From the NCBI RefSeq assembly GCF_009466385.1, contig NZ_WIAQ01000002.1, positions 273,678-337,677 on the forward strand: a DNA stretch of 64,000 bases, read 5' to 3'. This document shows positions 17,945-28,127 of the stretch, one piece after another. The notes under the pieces were generated by a model. The model did not search any database. It saw nothing but the letters and a program-made list of their open reading frames with translations, and had not been told where the DNA came from. Position numbers and translations under genes: made by a program. Numbering within the stretch: position 1 is the stretch's first letter; every line of letters starts with the position of its first letter. This DNA is from Peribacillus tepidiphilus. GTDB lineage: Bacteria; Bacillota; Bacilli; Bacillales; DSM-1321.

Positions 17945-19165
17945 ATGCGAGTAAAAAAGTTGATAGGAGAAGTGGAGCTTACAAAAGATTTAATTCTTTT
18001 GTTATGCATCGGCGGATTATATAGCTTAAGCGTGGCTCTTTCCAATACATTCGTGAATGTATATTTATGGAAGCAGTCAGGGAAATTTGTAGATTTGGGT
18101 ATTTACAATTTATCCATTGTCGTTTTTCAGCTCTTTACGTTTATATTGGCTGGAAGAATAGCCAAAAAGGTAGATCGAATCGTTGTTTTGAGGCTTGGTG
18201 TCATTTTTTTGACAACTTATTATTTAACGGTCCTTCTTGTAGGTACAAAAGCTACTGATTTTCTTATTCTATTAGGAGCTTTACTAGGAATCGGTTACGG
18301 TTTTTATTGGCTAGCGTATAATGTTTTAACTTTTGAAGTGACCGAGCCGGAAACAAGAGATTTTTTCAATGGCTTTCTTGGTATTATGAATTCTTTAGGA
18401 GGAATGATTGGTCCTTTTGTTGCTGGATGGATCATTAGTAGATTGGACAAATTCACAGGATATTTTATCGTTTTTGGCATTTCGCTTTTTTTATTTGCGA
18501 TTGCAGTAATCCTAAGCTTCTCTTTAAAGAGAAGACCAGCTCATGGACGGTATGTATTTATGGAGGTTTACCGTGAAAGAAATAATAATGCCAATTGGCG
18601 CTTAATAACAAATGCTCATTTTTTTCAAGGACTTAGAGAAGGTACTTTTGTTTTCATCATTTCAGTATTTGTGTATATTACAACAGGTAGTGAATTGGCT
18701 CTTGGCACATTTGGTCTCATTAATTCAGGCGTGTCCTTTTTAGTGTATTATATCGCGTCCCGATTAATTAAAAATCAATATAGAAAGAAAGCTATTTTGA
18801 TTGGTGGGGTAGGATTATATTTGTCTATTTTATTGATTGTTTTTAACTTATCTTATGTAAAGCTCCTTCTTTATGCTGCTTCAATTGCAGTATTCTATCC
18901 GTTGCTTCTTGTCCCCTATATTTCGTTAACCTATGATGTCATTGGACGTTCAAAAAATGCAGGAGAAATGCGGGTTGAGTATATCGTAATCAGGGAGCTA
19001 TTTTTAAATTTGGGAAGGGCTGTTTCCATTATCGTTTTTCTCGTTGCCATTTCCTTCTTTCATGAGGAAAAAATTATTCCAATCCTATTGCTAATCCTTG
19101 GAGCTGGTCACACCTGTATCTATTTCTTTATAAGAAAAATGAATCTTCAATTTCAAACTTCATAA
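17945..19165 (+). CDS. yqgE: MFS transporter YqgE
   Basis: A 406-residue major facilitator superfamily protein with about twelve hydrophobic helices and the A-like motif AGRIAKKVDRIVVLRLGV between TM2 and TM3. A second-half motif (ASRLIKNQYRKKAILIGG) is in the equivalent loop. Substrate unknown. ATG 17945 follows AAAGGAGAG. Position between sodA and pbpA matches B. subtilis yqgE. Confidence 0.85.
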   Translation: MRVKKLIGEVELTKDLILLLCIGGLYSLSVALSNTFVNVYLWKQSGKFVDLGIYNLSIVVFQLFTFILAGRIAKKVDRIVVLRLGVIFLTTYYLTVLLVGTKATDFLILLGALLGIGYGFYWLAYNVLTFEVTEPETRDFFNGFLGIMNSLGGMIGPFVAGWIISRLDKFTGYFIVFGISLFLFAIAVILSFSLKRRPAHGRYVFMEVYRERNNNANWRLITNAHFFQGLREGTFVFIISVFVYITTGSELALGTFGLINSGVSFLVYYIASRLIKNQYRKKAILIGGVGLYLSILLIVFNLSYVKLLLYAASIAVFYPLLLVPYISLTYDVIGRSKNAGEMRVEYIVIRELFLNLGRAVSIIVFLVAISFFHEEKIIPILLLILGAGHTCIYFFIRKMNLQFQTS

Positions 19166-19279
19166 GGATTTTAATCATTCTAAACAAAAAGTTAACTATG
19201 TGAAAAGGTAGAAAAAGAAAGCATCTTTATATAAAATAGTAAGGAAGCATTTTATTAATATAAGGATGTGAAGGTTGCG

Positions 19280-21448
19280 TTGAAAAAAAATAAGAAAAAG
19301 AAGACGCATGTGCCCTTTCGCTTAAATTTGTTATTTTTTGTGGTATTTGTGCTGTTTTCCGTCCTAATTTTACGTTTAGGAGTTGTGCAAATTGTTTATG
19401 GGGATGATTACCGAAGGGAAATCGAGAGGACTGAGGATGTTACAGTAAACAATCCAGTGCCTCGCGGGAAAATATTTGATCGTCATCACAAGGTGATTGT
19501 AGACAATAAACCCCTTGATAGCATTACCTATACGAGATATCAAGGAACAAAAACAGATGAAATGCTTGAAACAGCTGAAAAATTGGCTAAGCTGATCGAT
19601 AAAAAACCAGATAAAGTGACAGAACGTGATATGAAGGATTTCTGGATCCTGAAAAATAAGGAAAGAGCAGAAAAAAAGATTACGGAAAAAGAAAGGAAAA
19701 TGCTTGAGAACGAGGAAATCACCGATAAGGAGCTATATAAACGTCAGCTTGAAAGAATTACCGAAGAGGAATTAAAGGAACTGACACCTGAAGACATGGA
19801 AGTATTGGCTATTTTCCGAGAATTCAACAGTGGATATGCTCTTACCCCGCAGATTGTAAAAAATAAAGATGTGACAAAGGAAGAGTTTGCGGTTGTCAGT
19901 GAGAATCTCGAGTCTTTACCAGGTGTTGATATTACGACCGACTGGGAAAGAACCTATGCTTTTGAAAATACTTTAAAAAGTGTACTTGGAAATGTGTCTT
20001 CTTCCGATGAAGGTCTTCCAAGTGAGCAGTTGGATTATTATCTTTCCAGGGATTACAGCCGTAACGACCGTGTCGGAAAAAGTTATATCGAATACGCATA
20101 TGAAGATGTTCTCCACGGTCAAAAGGCCAAAGTGAAGAATGTGACCGATAAAGCTGGAAATATATTAGAAACAATAGAAGTGACGAAAGGAAAAAGGGGA
20201 AAAGATCTCGTTCTGACCATTGATATGGACCTTCAAATAGCGGTTGAAAAAATTATCGAACAAGAGCTATTGGAAAAAAAGGCCAGAGGAAACACTTCCC
20301 TTCTTGATCGTGCATTTGTTGTCATGATGGACCCTTATACAGGTGAAATTTTGGCAATGGCAGGTAAGCAGTACGAAAGAGACAAAAAAACCGGAAAAGT
20401 GAAATTCAATGATTTTGCTTTAGGAACTTTTACAACCTCTTATTCAATGGGATCCTCTATTAAGGGTGCGACCGTGCTGACAGGATATCAAACAGGCGCG
20501 ATATCACCAGGAACCATGATTTATGATACCAAGCTTCGCATTAAAGGTACACCTGATAAAGGTTCTTATAAAAACATGGGACTGATTAATGATCTGACAG
20601 CACTAAAAAGATCTTCAAACGTATACATGTTCCAGACGGCAATTCGAATTGGAGGAGGACACTATGTTCCAGGCCAGTCACTGCGCCTTAATCCTAAAGC
20701 CTATGATATAATGAGGAATTATTATAGTCAGTTTGGACTAGGTGTACGAACAGGTATTGATTTACCAAATGAAATGGCTGGATTTAAAGGATCGGAGAGA
20801 GGTCCTGGTAAGCTACTTGACTTATCAATTGGACAGTATGATACGTACACACCGATGCAATTAGCACAATATGTTTCTACTATTGCAAATGGTGGTTATA
20901 GAATAAAGCCACATATTGTAAAAGAAATAAGAGAACCAATTGACGATAACAAACAACTAGGACCTGTAATAAAAGAAATTCCTCCTGTCGTTTTAAATCG
21001 ACTTGATATGAAACCAGAATGGATTAAACGGGTACAGGAAGGGTTTAGACAGGTTATGCAGGAGTCTGGTGGAACAGCTGCAGCTAAATTTAGAAATGCT
21101 CCTTATAAACCAGCTGGGAAAACCGGAACTGCCCAAGCATTTTACGATGGTCCGTTAAGAAAGAAATTTGATCATCCTGTTGAAACGATGAACCTAACTC
21201 TGGTTGGCTATGCACCATATAACAATCCTGAAGTTGCTTTTTCTGTTGTCGTCCCTTGGGCTTACCAAGGTAGACACAACGGTCATATCATGAATCAAGA
21301 CATTGGAAGAAAAATATTGGATGCTTACTTTGAATTGAAAAAGAAACGACAAAATGAAAATTTAGATCAAAATAAAACAACCGATCCCGTTGAAAACCAG
21401 AATGTATTGGATCAAAATACAGAGGAAACAACTACTGAAAATGAATAA
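19280..21448 (+). CDS. pbpA: Penicillin-binding protein 2A (class B transpeptidase) PbpA
   Basis: Peptidoglycan DD-transpeptidase of the elongasome. One N-terminal membrane anchor (about residues 15-38), a pedestal/dimerisation region, and a C-terminal transpeptidase with SSIK (active Ser), SSN and KTGTAQ boxes. About 722 aa with a Gln/Glu/Asn/Thr-rich tail. I prefer TTG 19280, which has AAGG five bases upstream; an in-frame GTG at 19268 has a site only two bases away. In B. subtilis PbpA acts with PbpH in rod-shape cell wall synthesis. Confidence 0.93.
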   Translation: MKKNKKKKTHVPFRLNLLFFVVFVLFSVLILRLGVVQIVYGDDYRREIERTEDVTVNNPVPRGKIFDRHHKVIVDNKPLDSITYTRYQGTKTDEMLETAEKLAKLIDKKPDKVTERDMKDFWILKNKERAEKKITEKERKMLENEEITDKELYKRQLERITEEELKELTPEDMEVLAIFREFNSGYALTPQIVKNKDVTKEEFAVVSENLESLPGVDITTDWERTYAFENTLKSVLGNVSSSDEGLPSEQLDYYLSRDYSRNDRVGKSYIEYAYEDVLHGQKAKVKNVTDKAGNILETIEVTKGKRGKDLVLTIDMDLQIAVEKIIEQELLEKKARGNTSLLDRAFVVMMDPYTGEILAMAGKQYERDKKTGKVKFNDFALGTFTTSYSMGSSIKGATVLTGYQTGAISPGTMIYDTKLRIKGTPDKGSYKNMGLINDLTALKRSSNVYMFQTAIRIGGGHYVPGQSLRLNPKAYDIMRNYYSQFGLGVRTGIDLPNEMAGFKGSERGPGKLLDLSIGQYDTYTPMQLAQYVSTIANGGYRIKPHIVKEIREPIDDNKQLGPVIKEIPPVVLNRLDMKPEWIKRVQEGFRQVMQESGGTAAAKFRNAPYKPAGKTGTAQAFYDGPLRKKFDHPVETMNLTLVGYAPYNNPEVAFSVVVPWAYQGRHNGHIMNQDIGRKILDAYFELKKKRQNENLDQNKTTDPVENQNVLDQNTEETTTENE

Positions 21449-21457
21449 TTCACCCGC

Positions 21458-21492
21458 AAAAAAACCGTCTCATCACGTGAGACGGTTTTTTT
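21458..21492 (+). terminator. Terminator of pbpA
   Basis: Perfect stem aaaaaaccgtctca/tgagacggtttttt with a five-base loop and T-run. Confidence 0.92.
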
Positions 21493-21556
21493 GAGTTTAG
21501 AGAAGATTGTTCGTACATTTCAAACAAGTTATTTGTAATCATTCTAGGGTTTCTCA

Positions 21557-21605
21557 TTTACACAATTCTAATCCTAATTTACATAGCCTTTACAATACAT
21601 TTAAA
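21557..21605 (+). promoter_or_regulatory. Pho box (PhoP-binding repeats) of the pst operon
   Basis: TTTACA at 21557, 21578 and 21589, TTTAAA at 21600 and a degenerate TCTAAT at 21567 form a run with 10-11-bp periodicity. This is the TT(A/T/C)ACA direct-repeat pattern bound by phosphorylated PhoP in Bacillus. A TATAAA/TATAAC pair at 21624-21636 lies about 20 bp downstream and could be the -10. No good -35 is present, as expected for an activated promoter. Confidence 0.75.
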
Positions 21606-21677
21606 CCTGATTAATGGTTATCTTATAAAGTATAACTTGTAAGACAAAACTACTTAATTTCGTAGGGGGATTAATGA

Positions 21678-22640
21678 ATGAAAAGTTTTAAGTACTTGGC
21701 ACTAGCAGCAATGATGAGTGGAGTGCTGGCATTTACTGCAGCTTGTGGAACTGACAGTGCCAAAAAAGAAGAGCAAACTGAAGCAGCAGACAAGCAGCTT
21801 CAAGGTGACATTGCCATTGACGGTTCTTCAACAGTGTATCCAATTATGGAAGCTATCTCAGAAGAATATATGTTAGAACAACCAGAAGTTAAAGTGTCTG
21901 TTGGATTTTCTGGAACAGGTGGCGGATTTAAGAAATTCATCGCCGGTGAAACGGACATGAGTAACGCTTCTCGCCCTATTAAAGACGAAGAAAAAGCTGA
22001 ACTAGAGAAAAACGGAATTGATTATACAGAATTTAAGCTTGCATACGATGGTCTTTCCATTGTTGTAAACAAAGATAATGATTGGGTGGATCATTTAACA
22101 GTAGACGAGCTTAAGAAAATGTGGGTAGATACAGGAAAACCAAAAATGTGGTCTGATATCCGTCCAGAATGGCCAAAAGAAGAAATTAAGTTCTATTCTC
22201 CTGGAACAGATTCTGGTACGTACGATTACTTCAACGAAGTGATTCTTGAAGAACAACCAATTGTATCTAATGCTACTCTTTCTGAAGATGACAATGTTTT
22301 GGTTCAAGGTGTAACAGGTGACAAGAATGCAATCGGATTCTTCGGATATGCATACTATGAAGAAAACAAAGATAAGCTAAAAGTTGTTCCGATTGATGGT
22401 GGAGAAGGTCCGGTTGAACCAACCAATGAAACCATTGAAAGCGGAAAATATGCTCCATTATCTCGTCCACTCTTCACTTATGTAGCAAACAAATCTGTGG
22501 CTGAAAAAGAACAAGTGGCTGATTTTATGACATTCGTTCTTGAAAATGCCGGTGCACTAGCTGAAGAGGTTGGTTACGTAAAACTTCCTGATGAAGAATA
22601 CAATAAAGCTCTAGAAACTCTTGAAGGTTTGAAAAAATAA
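21678..22640 (+). CDS. pstS: Phosphate-binding lipoprotein PstS
   Basis: High-affinity phosphate-binding component of the Pst importer, 320 aa. A lipoprotein signal ends in the lipobox TAAC (Cys23), followed by a short charged linker. The binding-site segments [22 protein letters not shown] and [12 protein letters not shown] are those that cradle phosphate in this family. ATG 21678 has gtaggggga upstream. First gene of pstS-pstC-pstA-pstB-phoU and directly under the Pho box. Confidence 0.95.
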   Translation: MKSFKYLALAAMMSGVLAFTAACGTDSAKKEEQTEAADKQLQGDIAIDGSSTVYPIMEAISEEYMLEQPEVKVSVGFSGTGGGFKKFIAGETDMSNASRPIKDEEKAELEKNGIDYTEFKLAYDGLSIVVNKDNDWVDHLTVDELKKMWVDTGKPKMWSDIRPEWPKEEIKFYSPGTDSGTYDYFNEVILEEQPIVSNATLSEDDNVLVQGVTGDKNAIGFFGYAYYEENKDKLKVVPIDGGEGPVEPTNETIESGKYAPLSRPLFTYVANKSVAEKEQVADFMTFVLENAGALAEEVGYVKLPDEEYNKALETLEGLKK

Positions 22641-22657
22641 TTGGCTGTTGATGGTTG

Positions 22658-22684
22658 GGTGGGAAGCAATGATTGCTTCTCGCC
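22658..22684 (+). other. Stem-loop between pstS and pstC
   Basis: Twelve-bp stem with two G-U pairs and a TGA loop (ggtgggaagcaa/ttgcttctcgcc) in the 78-bp gap after pstS. No T-run follows, so it is more likely an mRNA-processing or stabilising structure that sets pstS above the rest of the operon than a terminator. Confidence 0.6.
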
Positions 22685-22718
22685 TTGCCATGCTTGGAAA
22701 TGGAAAGGGGTTATCATT

Positions 22719-23663
22719 TTGGCACTTGGAAAGGCAGAAAACATTTCTGTGCAAAAATTAATTGAAGAGAAGAAACAAAAGCGTTCGGGGTTTACTTTTG
22801 AAAAAATTATTCCTTCTTTGTTATTGCTTACTGCAATTATTTCCGTTTTAACCACAATAGGAATTCTATTTACATTAATCTTTGAAACCTTTGAGTTTTT
22901 TACTCGTGTTTCAGTGAAAGAATTTTTCACTGCTGAAAAATGGTATCCATTTTCAACAACGAATGCATCCTACGGTATATTGCCATTAATATCCGGAACA
23001 TTGAAGGTTACGTTTATTGCATCATTGGTAGCTGTACCGATTGGTCTTGCTTCCGCCATATTTTTGAGTGAGTATGCATCTGATAAAACAAGAAGAATTA
23101 TTAAACCGATATTAGAGGTTTTAGCTGGTATTCCAACTATTGTATACGGTTTTTTCGCTTTAACTTTTGTCACTCCAGTTTTAAGAGAGATGATTCCGTC
23201 ATTAGAAATCTTCAATGCCTTAAGTCCAGGTATTGTCGTCGGAATTATGATCACACCAATGATCGCTTCTCTATCTGAGGATGCGATGTCTTCCGTTCCG
23301 AATTCGATTCGTGAAGGCGCATTTGCATTGGGAGCTACAAAACTTGAAACCACCTTTAAGGTCATATTGCCTGCAGCGGTTTCAGGGATCATGGCATCGA
23401 TCGTTTTAGCTCTGTCACGTGCGATTGGGGAGACAATGATTGTTACAGTTGCAGGTGGTTCAACACCAAATTTAAGCTGGGATGTCACTTCATCCATTCA
23501 AACGATGACGGCTTATATTGTTCAAGTAAGCACGGGTGACGCTGGGTATGGAACAACCGTTTATTACAGTATATATGCTGTCGGTATGACGTTATTCGTA
23601 TTTACGCTTGGAATGAACTTACTTGCACAATTCATCTCTCGTAAATTTAGGGAGGAATATTAA
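22719..23663 (+). CDS. pstC: Phosphate ABC transporter permease PstC
   Basis: One of the two membrane subunits of the Pst importer, 314 aa, about six helices. The EAA-type ATPase-contact loop reads EGAFALGATKLETTFKV. I start at TTG 22719 (MALGKAENISVQKL) with AAAGGGG eight bases upstream; the frame stays open back to the pstS stop but passes through the intergenic hairpin and has no earlier site. Two bases separate its stop from the pstA start. Confidence 0.93.
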   Translation: MALGKAENISVQKLIEEKKQKRSGFTFEKIIPSLLLLTAIISVLTTIGILFTLIFETFEFFTRVSVKEFFTAEKWYPFSTTNASYGILPLISGTLKVTFIASLVAVPIGLASAIFLSEYASDKTRRIIKPILEVLAGIPTIVYGFFALTFVTPVLREMIPSLEIFNALSPGIVVGIMITPMIASLSEDAMSSVPNSIREGAFALGATKLETTFKVILPAAVSGIMASIVLALSRAIGETMIVTVAGGSTPNLSWDVTSSIQTMTAYIVQVSTGDAGYGTTVYYSIYAVGMTLFVFTLGMNLLAQFISRKFREEY

Positions 23664-23665
23664 CG

Positions 23666-24544
23666 ATGAGACTTATTGATGAAAAAAAAATCATTGGGAA
23701 TATGTCGGGGCGTTTGCTTCGAAACAATGTGTTTAAAATTTTATTTTTCGGTTCGACCCTTTTTGGATTATTGATACTAGCCATTCTACTATATCGGATA
23801 TTCACTCAAGGACTTGGACATTTAGATTTAGAATTCTTTCAAAACTTTGCTTCAAGAAGACCGGAGCAAGCAGGGATTAAAGCTGCTTTAATCGGTTCGA
23901 TTTGGTTAATGGCTGTTGTGGCGCCTATTTCATTGATTCTTGGTGTGGGTACGGCTGTTTATCTAGAAGAATACGCCAAGAAGAACAGATTTACGAACTT
24001 TATACAGCTGAACATTTCGAACTTAGCTGGTGTCCCTTCTATTGTTTTCGGATTATTGGGATTAACGATCTTTGTTCGTGCCCTTGCCCTGGACCGTTCT
24101 GTTCTTGCAGCTGGACTAACCATGAGTCTTTTAGTACTACCGGTCATTATTGTAGCAGCACAAGAAGCGATTCGTTCCGTTCCAAAGGAATTAAGAGAGG
24201 CATCCTATGGCATGGGTGCAACAAAATGGCAAACCATCGTAAAAGTCGTACTTCCAGCTGCTATTCCAGGAATTCTCACTGGAGGCATCTTAGCTCTGTC
24301 ACGTGCAATTGGTGAAACAGCTCCACTTGTTGTGGTAGGTATTCCGATGTTCATTGCTTTCTTACCGAAGACAGTGTTTGACACATTTACAGTTCTTCCA
24401 ATGCAAATCTATAACTGGACATCAAGACCACAAGAAGAATTCCATAATGTTGCGGCATCTGGAATTATCGTTTTACTCGGACTTCTCATTATTATGAACT
24501 CAATTGCTGTATTGATCAGAAATAAATATCAGAAGAGATATTAA
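23666..24544 (+). CDS. pstA: Phosphate ABC transporter permease PstA
   Basis: Second membrane subunit, 292 aa, with about six helices. The EAA loop is EASYGMGATKWQTIVKV. The segment ILALSRAIGETAPLVVVG is strongly conserved in PstA. ATG 23666 has GGGAGGA inside the 3' end of pstC, implying translational coupling. Confidence 0.94.
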   Translation: MRLIDEKKIIGNMSGRLLRNNVFKILFFGSTLFGLLILAILLYRIFTQGLGHLDLEFFQNFASRRPEQAGIKAALIGSIWLMAVVAPISLILGVGTAVYLEEYAKKNRFTNFIQLNISNLAGVPSIVFGLLGLTIFVRALALDRSVLAAGLTMSLLVLPVIIVAAQEAIRSVPKELREASYGMGATKWQTIVKVVLPAAIPGILTGGILALSRAIGETAPLVVVGIPMFIAFLPKTVFDTFTVLPMQIYNWTSRPQEEFHNVAASGIIVLLGLLIIMNSIAVLIRNKYQKRY

Positions 24545-24599
24545 ATGGGGTTAGTCTTTATTTCCATTTCTGTATTAGGATGAAGGAGGCTATTCAAAC

Positions 24600-25421
24600 A
24601 TGAATGCTACATTAGAAAACAAGACAAATCTTGTAACGAATCATTTTAATCAAACAAATAACAAAAAAGAGATCGTTTATGAAACGTCTCAGCTAAATCT
24701 CTGGTACGGAGAAAATCATGCTTTAAAGAACATTAATTTAGATATTTATGAAAATGAAGTAACGGCGATCATAGGACCATCTGGATGTGGAAAATCCACT
24801 TATATTAAGACCTTAAACAGAATGATTGAGCTTGTCCCTGGTGTAAAGACTTCTGGTGAGATCAAATATAGAGGACGAAATATTTTAGATCGTTCCTATA
24901 AAGTAGAAGAATTAAGAACAAAAGTAGGGATGGTATTCCAAAAACCAAATCCTTTCCCAAAATCCATTTATGAAAATGTTGTTTATGGACCGAAAATTCA
25001 TGGGATCCGAGATAAAAAGATTTTAGATGAAATCGTTGAAAGAAGCTTAAAAGGGGCTGCGCTTTGGGATGAAGTAAAAGACCGTCTTCATCAAAATGCA
25101 TACGGATTATCCGGAGGTCAGCAGCAGCGCTTGTGTATTGCACGCTGTCTAGCTATTGAACCAGATGTCATTTTAATGGATGAACCGACCTCAGCTCTTG
25201 ATCCAATTTCAACATTAAAAGTGGAAGAGCTTGTTCAAGAATTGAAGAAAAACTTCAGTATTATCATCGTGACCCATAACATGCAGCAGGCTGCAAGGAT
25301 TTCCGACAAAACTGCGTTTTTCTTAAACGGGGAAATCGTAGAATTTAATGATACAAATATTATTTTCTCCAATCCTGGAGACAAAAGAACAGAAGATTAT
25401 ATTACAGGACGCTTCGGATAA
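24600..25421 (+). CDS. pstB: Phosphate ABC transporter ATP-binding protein PstB
   Basis: ATPase of the Pst importer, 273 aa. Walker [11 protein letters not shown]-loop [10 protein letters not shown], signature [13 protein letters not shown], Walker [13 protein letters not shown] and switch His in IVTHNM are intact. An N-terminal Asn/Thr-rich extension of about 25 residues precedes the domain. Only one pstB is present, whereas B. subtilis has two in tandem. ATG 24600 has gaaggagg upstream. Confidence 0.95.
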   Translation: MNATLENKTNLVTNHFNQTNNKKEIVYETSQLNLWYGENHALKNINLDIYENEVTAIIGPSGCGKSTYIKTLNRMIELVPGVKTSGEIKYRGRNILDRSYKVEELRTKVGMVFQKPNPFPKSIYENVVYGPKIHGIRDKKILDEIVERSLKGAALWDEVKDRLHQNAYGLSGGQQQRLCIARCLAIEPDVILMDEPTSALDPISTLKVEELVQELKKNFSIIIVTHNMQQAARISDKTAFFLNGEIVEFNDTNIIFSNPGDKRTEDYITGRFG

Positions 25422-25439
25422 TCGGAAAGGGGAATTTGT

Positions 25440-26090
25440 ATGCCTGTTCGTGAAAAATTTGACTTCGAACTAAAAGAGCTTAAGCAAAAATTAATGGATC
25501 TTGGCAACTTAGCTACAAAATCATTAAAGCTTTCCTTCGAAGCATTAGAAAAACAAGATATTGACTTAGCATTAAAAATAATTGAGGACGATACAGAAGC
25601 AGATATGCTTGAAGAAGAAATTAATGATTTTGCTATTCTCTTAATTGCAAAACAACAGCCGGTTGCTATTGACTTAAGAAGAATTATTGTGGCGATCAAA
25701 ATTGCTTCTGATATCGAGAGAATGGCTGATTTTGGAGTGAACATTGCGAAGTCAGCCATTAGGATAGGAAAAGAATCGTTTATCACATCCCTCGACCGTT
25801 TGAAAAAGATGCATGAACTCACTTTGGAAATGCTAGAACTATCGCTCAGGGCTTTTAATGATGAAGATGTACTGCTAGCCAAAAAAATTGCTGAAATGGA
25901 TGACGAGGTTGATGCCCTTTATGGAGAAATCATTGTAAATCTCCTCAAGCATTCAAATGATAATCAACAGCAAGTCACACAATTTTCATTCGTGGCTCGA
26001 TATTTAGAAAGAACTGCAGACCACGCTACAAATGTGGCAGAAAGCATCTATTACCTTGTAAGAGGACGTCATTTTGATTTGAATAATTAA
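25440..26090 (+). CDS. phoU: Phosphate signalling protein PhoU
   Basis: A 216-residue all-helical protein of two PhoU bundles with metal-binding motifs ERMADFGVNIAKSA and ERTADHATNVAESI. In other bacteria PhoU links Pst transport to the PhoR kinase and restrains uptake. It ends the pst operon here. The gene follows pstB by 18 bp with aaaggggaa as ribosome site. Confidence 0.94.
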   Translation: MPVREKFDFELKELKQKLMDLGNLATKSLKLSFEALEKQDIDLALKIIEDDTEADMLEEEINDFAILLIAKQQPVAIDLRRIIVAIKIASDIERMADFGVNIAKSAIRIGKESFITSLDRLKKMHELTLEMLELSLRAFNDEDVLLAKKIAEMDDEVDALYGEIIVNLLKHSNDNQQQVTQFSFVARYLERTADHATNVAESIYYLVRGRHFDLNN

Positions 26091-26092
26091 GA

Positions 26093-26136
26093 AAAGGATA
26101 AAACCAAAGGATGGGCCTTTGGTTTTATCCTTTTTT
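26093..26136. terminator. Bidirectional terminator between phoU and yqzC
   Basis: Perfect 16-bp stem aggataaaaccaaagg/cctttggttttatcct with flanking A- and T-runs, in a convergent gap. Confidence 0.93.
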
Positions 26137-26141
26137 CAGTT

Positions 26142-26672
26142 TTATTTCGCAATGGTCTTTGCGATTTGCTCAATGCTCATTTCTTTTGTTAATACAAATG
26201 ATCCGATTTGGATTCTTGTGTTTAAATTGTTTCTGTCCAAGTATTGCATAAACGCTTTATCATCTTTAATAATCCCATTTTTTACAAGAAGGTCTGCGAT
26301 TGTTTCTGACGTCATACCGGATTTGATGGTTAATGTATAAGAAGGACTGCTAGTTGGTTGATTTTGGTTTTGATTATTGGTCTTTTTCGTTGGATCATTT
26401 TGAGAAGAATCTACTTTCGTTTGCTTGCTAGGATCTTCCATGCTCGTTTCTTTATTTATTTGTGTTGACCCTAAATTTTCAGGTGCTTTCTCGGGTTGTT
26501 TGATTTTTTGATTGTTTTTTTTCACAACTGTATAGCCTTCCTGCTCAATGACTTGTTTGGCAGTATGAAAGGACAGCCCGTCATCTTTTGCAGACAAAAA
26601 ATAATAGCCTCCAATAATAGAAGTTGCGAAAATAATCCCTGCCGAAAATCCTTGAATACTTCCTCTATTCAT
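26142..26672 (-). CDS. yqzC: Membrane-anchored MltG-N-like protein YqzC
   Basis: A 176-residue protein with one N-terminal membrane segment (about residues 7-27), a Lys/Gln/Thr/Asn-rich linker (about 50-105), and a C-terminal domain SGMTSETIADLLVKNGII...IQIGSFVLTKEMSIEQIAKTI. That domain resembles the LysM-like N-terminal module of MltG endolytic transglycosylases; the catalytic domain is absent. It follows yqzD by two bases and is cotranscribed. Position matches B. subtilis yqzC. Role unproven. Confidence 0.72.
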   Translation of the reverse strand: MNRGSIQGFSAGIIFATSIIGGYYFLSAKDDGLSFHTAKQVIEQEGYTVVKKNNQKIKQPEKAPENLGSTQINKETSMEDPSKQTKVDSSQNDPTKKTNNQNQNQPTSSPSYTLTIKSGMTSETIADLLVKNGIIKDDKAFMQYLDRNNLNTRIQIGSFVLTKEMSIEQIAKTIAK

Positions 26673-26674
26673 GT

Positions 26675-27055
26675 TCAGTACCCTTTCACCCTGGAATTTT
26701 CAATGATTCCGATGATTTCATCTTTTGATAATGTTGATTGCTTTGCAATTTGGTCGAGTGATAATCCTTGATTGTATAGGGATAAGACTTGGTTTTTTAA
26801 AATTTCGTTAACAGGTCTTTTGACAGGTATAGGTTTAATCATGGAAAAATCATCGCTTGTGGACAAATCTCCATCAATGAGCATTTCCTCTTCTAGCACT
26901 TTGATTTTCCTTTTTAATTGATAAAGATCCTGCATATATGTAAGGGACAGCTGCTCAAGATCCTCTTCAAGCTTTGAAACCCGGTCCTTCTTAAAGAAAG
27001 AAATAATAAGCAATACAATGGAAAAGCATAATAGTCCAATAAAGATAATTTTCAC
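26675..27055 (-). CDS. yqzD: Membrane/coiled-coil protein YqzD
   Basis: A 126-residue protein: N-terminal membrane helix (IIFIGLLCFSIVLLIISFF), a coiled coil with heptads (about residues 28-62), and a C-terminal helix-turn-helix-like segment (VLSLYNQGLSLDQIAKQSTLSKDEI). The same architecture and place next to yqzC occur in B. subtilis. Function unknown. ATG 27055 is preceded by an AGGTGAG site. Confidence 0.72.
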   Translation of the reverse strand: MKIIFIGLLCFSIVLLIISFFKKDRVSKLEEDLEQLSLTYMQDLYQLKRKIKVLEEEMLIDGDLSTSDDFSMIKPIPVKRPVNEILKNQVLSLYNQGLSLDQIAKQSTLSKDEIIGIIENSRVKGY

Positions 27056-27429
27056 TTTCTCACCTCTAAAACTTGTATCAAAGATGCATCTACTATAAGT
27101 CTATCATACACATTTTTTTCGTTTTCTGGGAAAACAAATGAAAAAATATATATTTTTTTACATCATTCTTACAGAAAACAGGATATCATGTTGCTTTCTG
27201 TCGTAACCAAAGCGATGAAGAATGTCGAAAAATTGTTAAAGAAAGCAAATTCTAAAACTAGAAAAAATTTTTTTCGGAAGTTTACTATATCCTGTCTGCT
27301 TCAGCAGAACTCGACAAATTGCGTTTATTGTGTCAGTAAATGTTCAATGCTACCATAATAATAGAAGAAATGACGAATTATTTAAAAAAATTTGCATATA
27401 ATGTTAAGTTTGCTTTTGGAGGTGTAACG
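27056..27429. other. 374-bp AT-rich gap between divergent yqzD and the DUF4912 gene
   Basis: Contains the promoters of the two divergent units. A TATAAT at 27397-27402 could be a -10 for the rightward operon, but no good -35 stands 17 bp upstream. I see no RNA gene or repeat. The open frame upstream of 27430 has no ribosome site. Confidence 0.5.
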
Positions 27430-28113
27430 ATGATTGAACAAATTATTAAGTTAAGAGATGAAGGGCTATCATTCCGGAAAATTGCAGCTCAGCTCGATTC
27501 AACGGTTGGAAAAGTTCAATACAAATGGAACAAATATATAAAAGAACAAGATGTAGATATTTTAGCGAAGTCTGCAGAAAAAAAGATCAAGCGAAAATCA
27601 AAAGCTATTGTTGTTTCTACTGCAAACCTACATGTCAAACCTGAACCATCCTATTCCATGGAAAGTAATATGTTCTTCACACTAATTAATGAAGAAACTG
27701 GTTTGCTATATTGGGTGATTTCTGAATTAAGAAAATCCGTGCTAGAAAAATATTATAGTGTTTCCTTTGGACAATTCAAGCCAATAGTAAGGGTATATGA
27801 CGTAACCCATACGCTTTTTAATGGACATAATGCCCAAATATATTGGGATTTCTATGTCGAAGACAGAAATCATTGGCATGTAAGTGGTTTGAAATCCGGT
27901 CGTTCCTACTTAGCTGACTACGGTATGATCTTTGAAAATGGAAGTTTCATTCCTTTGATCCGTTCAAATCCTATTCAAACACCGAGAGATGATTTTTCGG
28001 AATGTAACAGATTGTCTCAAGATATCGATGATTGGAAGCTTGGAAAAGGAGAAAAGCCTAATTGGATTGAACACGTAAGTACCTATTCCTATTATCATAG
28101 GGGAAGCAATTGA
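27430..28113 (+). CDS. DUF4912 domain protein with N-terminal helix-turn-helix
   Basis: A 227-residue protein. Residues 1-38 form a helix-turn-helix-like segment (LRDEGLSFRKIAAQLDSTVGKVQ). The rest follows the DUF4912 pattern: aromatic-rich strands (GLLYWVISELRK, RVYDVTH, IYWDFYVEDRNHWHV) and the end motif LIRSNPIQTPRDD. DUF4912 proteins commonly neighbour GH57-type branching enzymes and glycosyltransferases and probably bind glycan; that fits the next gene. ATG 27430 has GGAGGTG five bases upstream. Overlaps the next open frame; a three-gene operon is likely. Confidence 0.8.
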   Translation: MIEQIIKLRDEGLSFRKIAAQLDSTVGKVQYKWNKYIKEQDVDILAKSAEKKIKRKSKAIVVSTANLHVKPEPSYSMESNMFFTLINEETGLLYWVISELRKSVLEKYYSVSFGQFKPIVRVYDVTHTLFNGHNAQIYWDFYVEDRNHWHVSGLKSGRSYLADYGMIFENGSFIPLIRSNPIQTPRDDFSECNRLSQDIDDWKLGKGEKPNWIEHVSTYSYYHRGSN

Positions 28114-28127
28114 GAGGAGGGAAATGC

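Noticed and set aside
22970-23497. 175-codon minus-strand frame inside pstC
   Set aside because: Shadow of the strongly conserved pstC reading frame; no ribosome site or family match.
23902-24315. 137-codon frame inside pstA on the same strand
   Set aside because: Alternative-frame shadow with Cys/Ser-rich composition unlike its neighbours; pstA is certain.
25397-25882. 161-codon minus-strand frame opposite phoU
   Set aside because: Ser/Ile-rich antisense shadow of phoU without a start signal.
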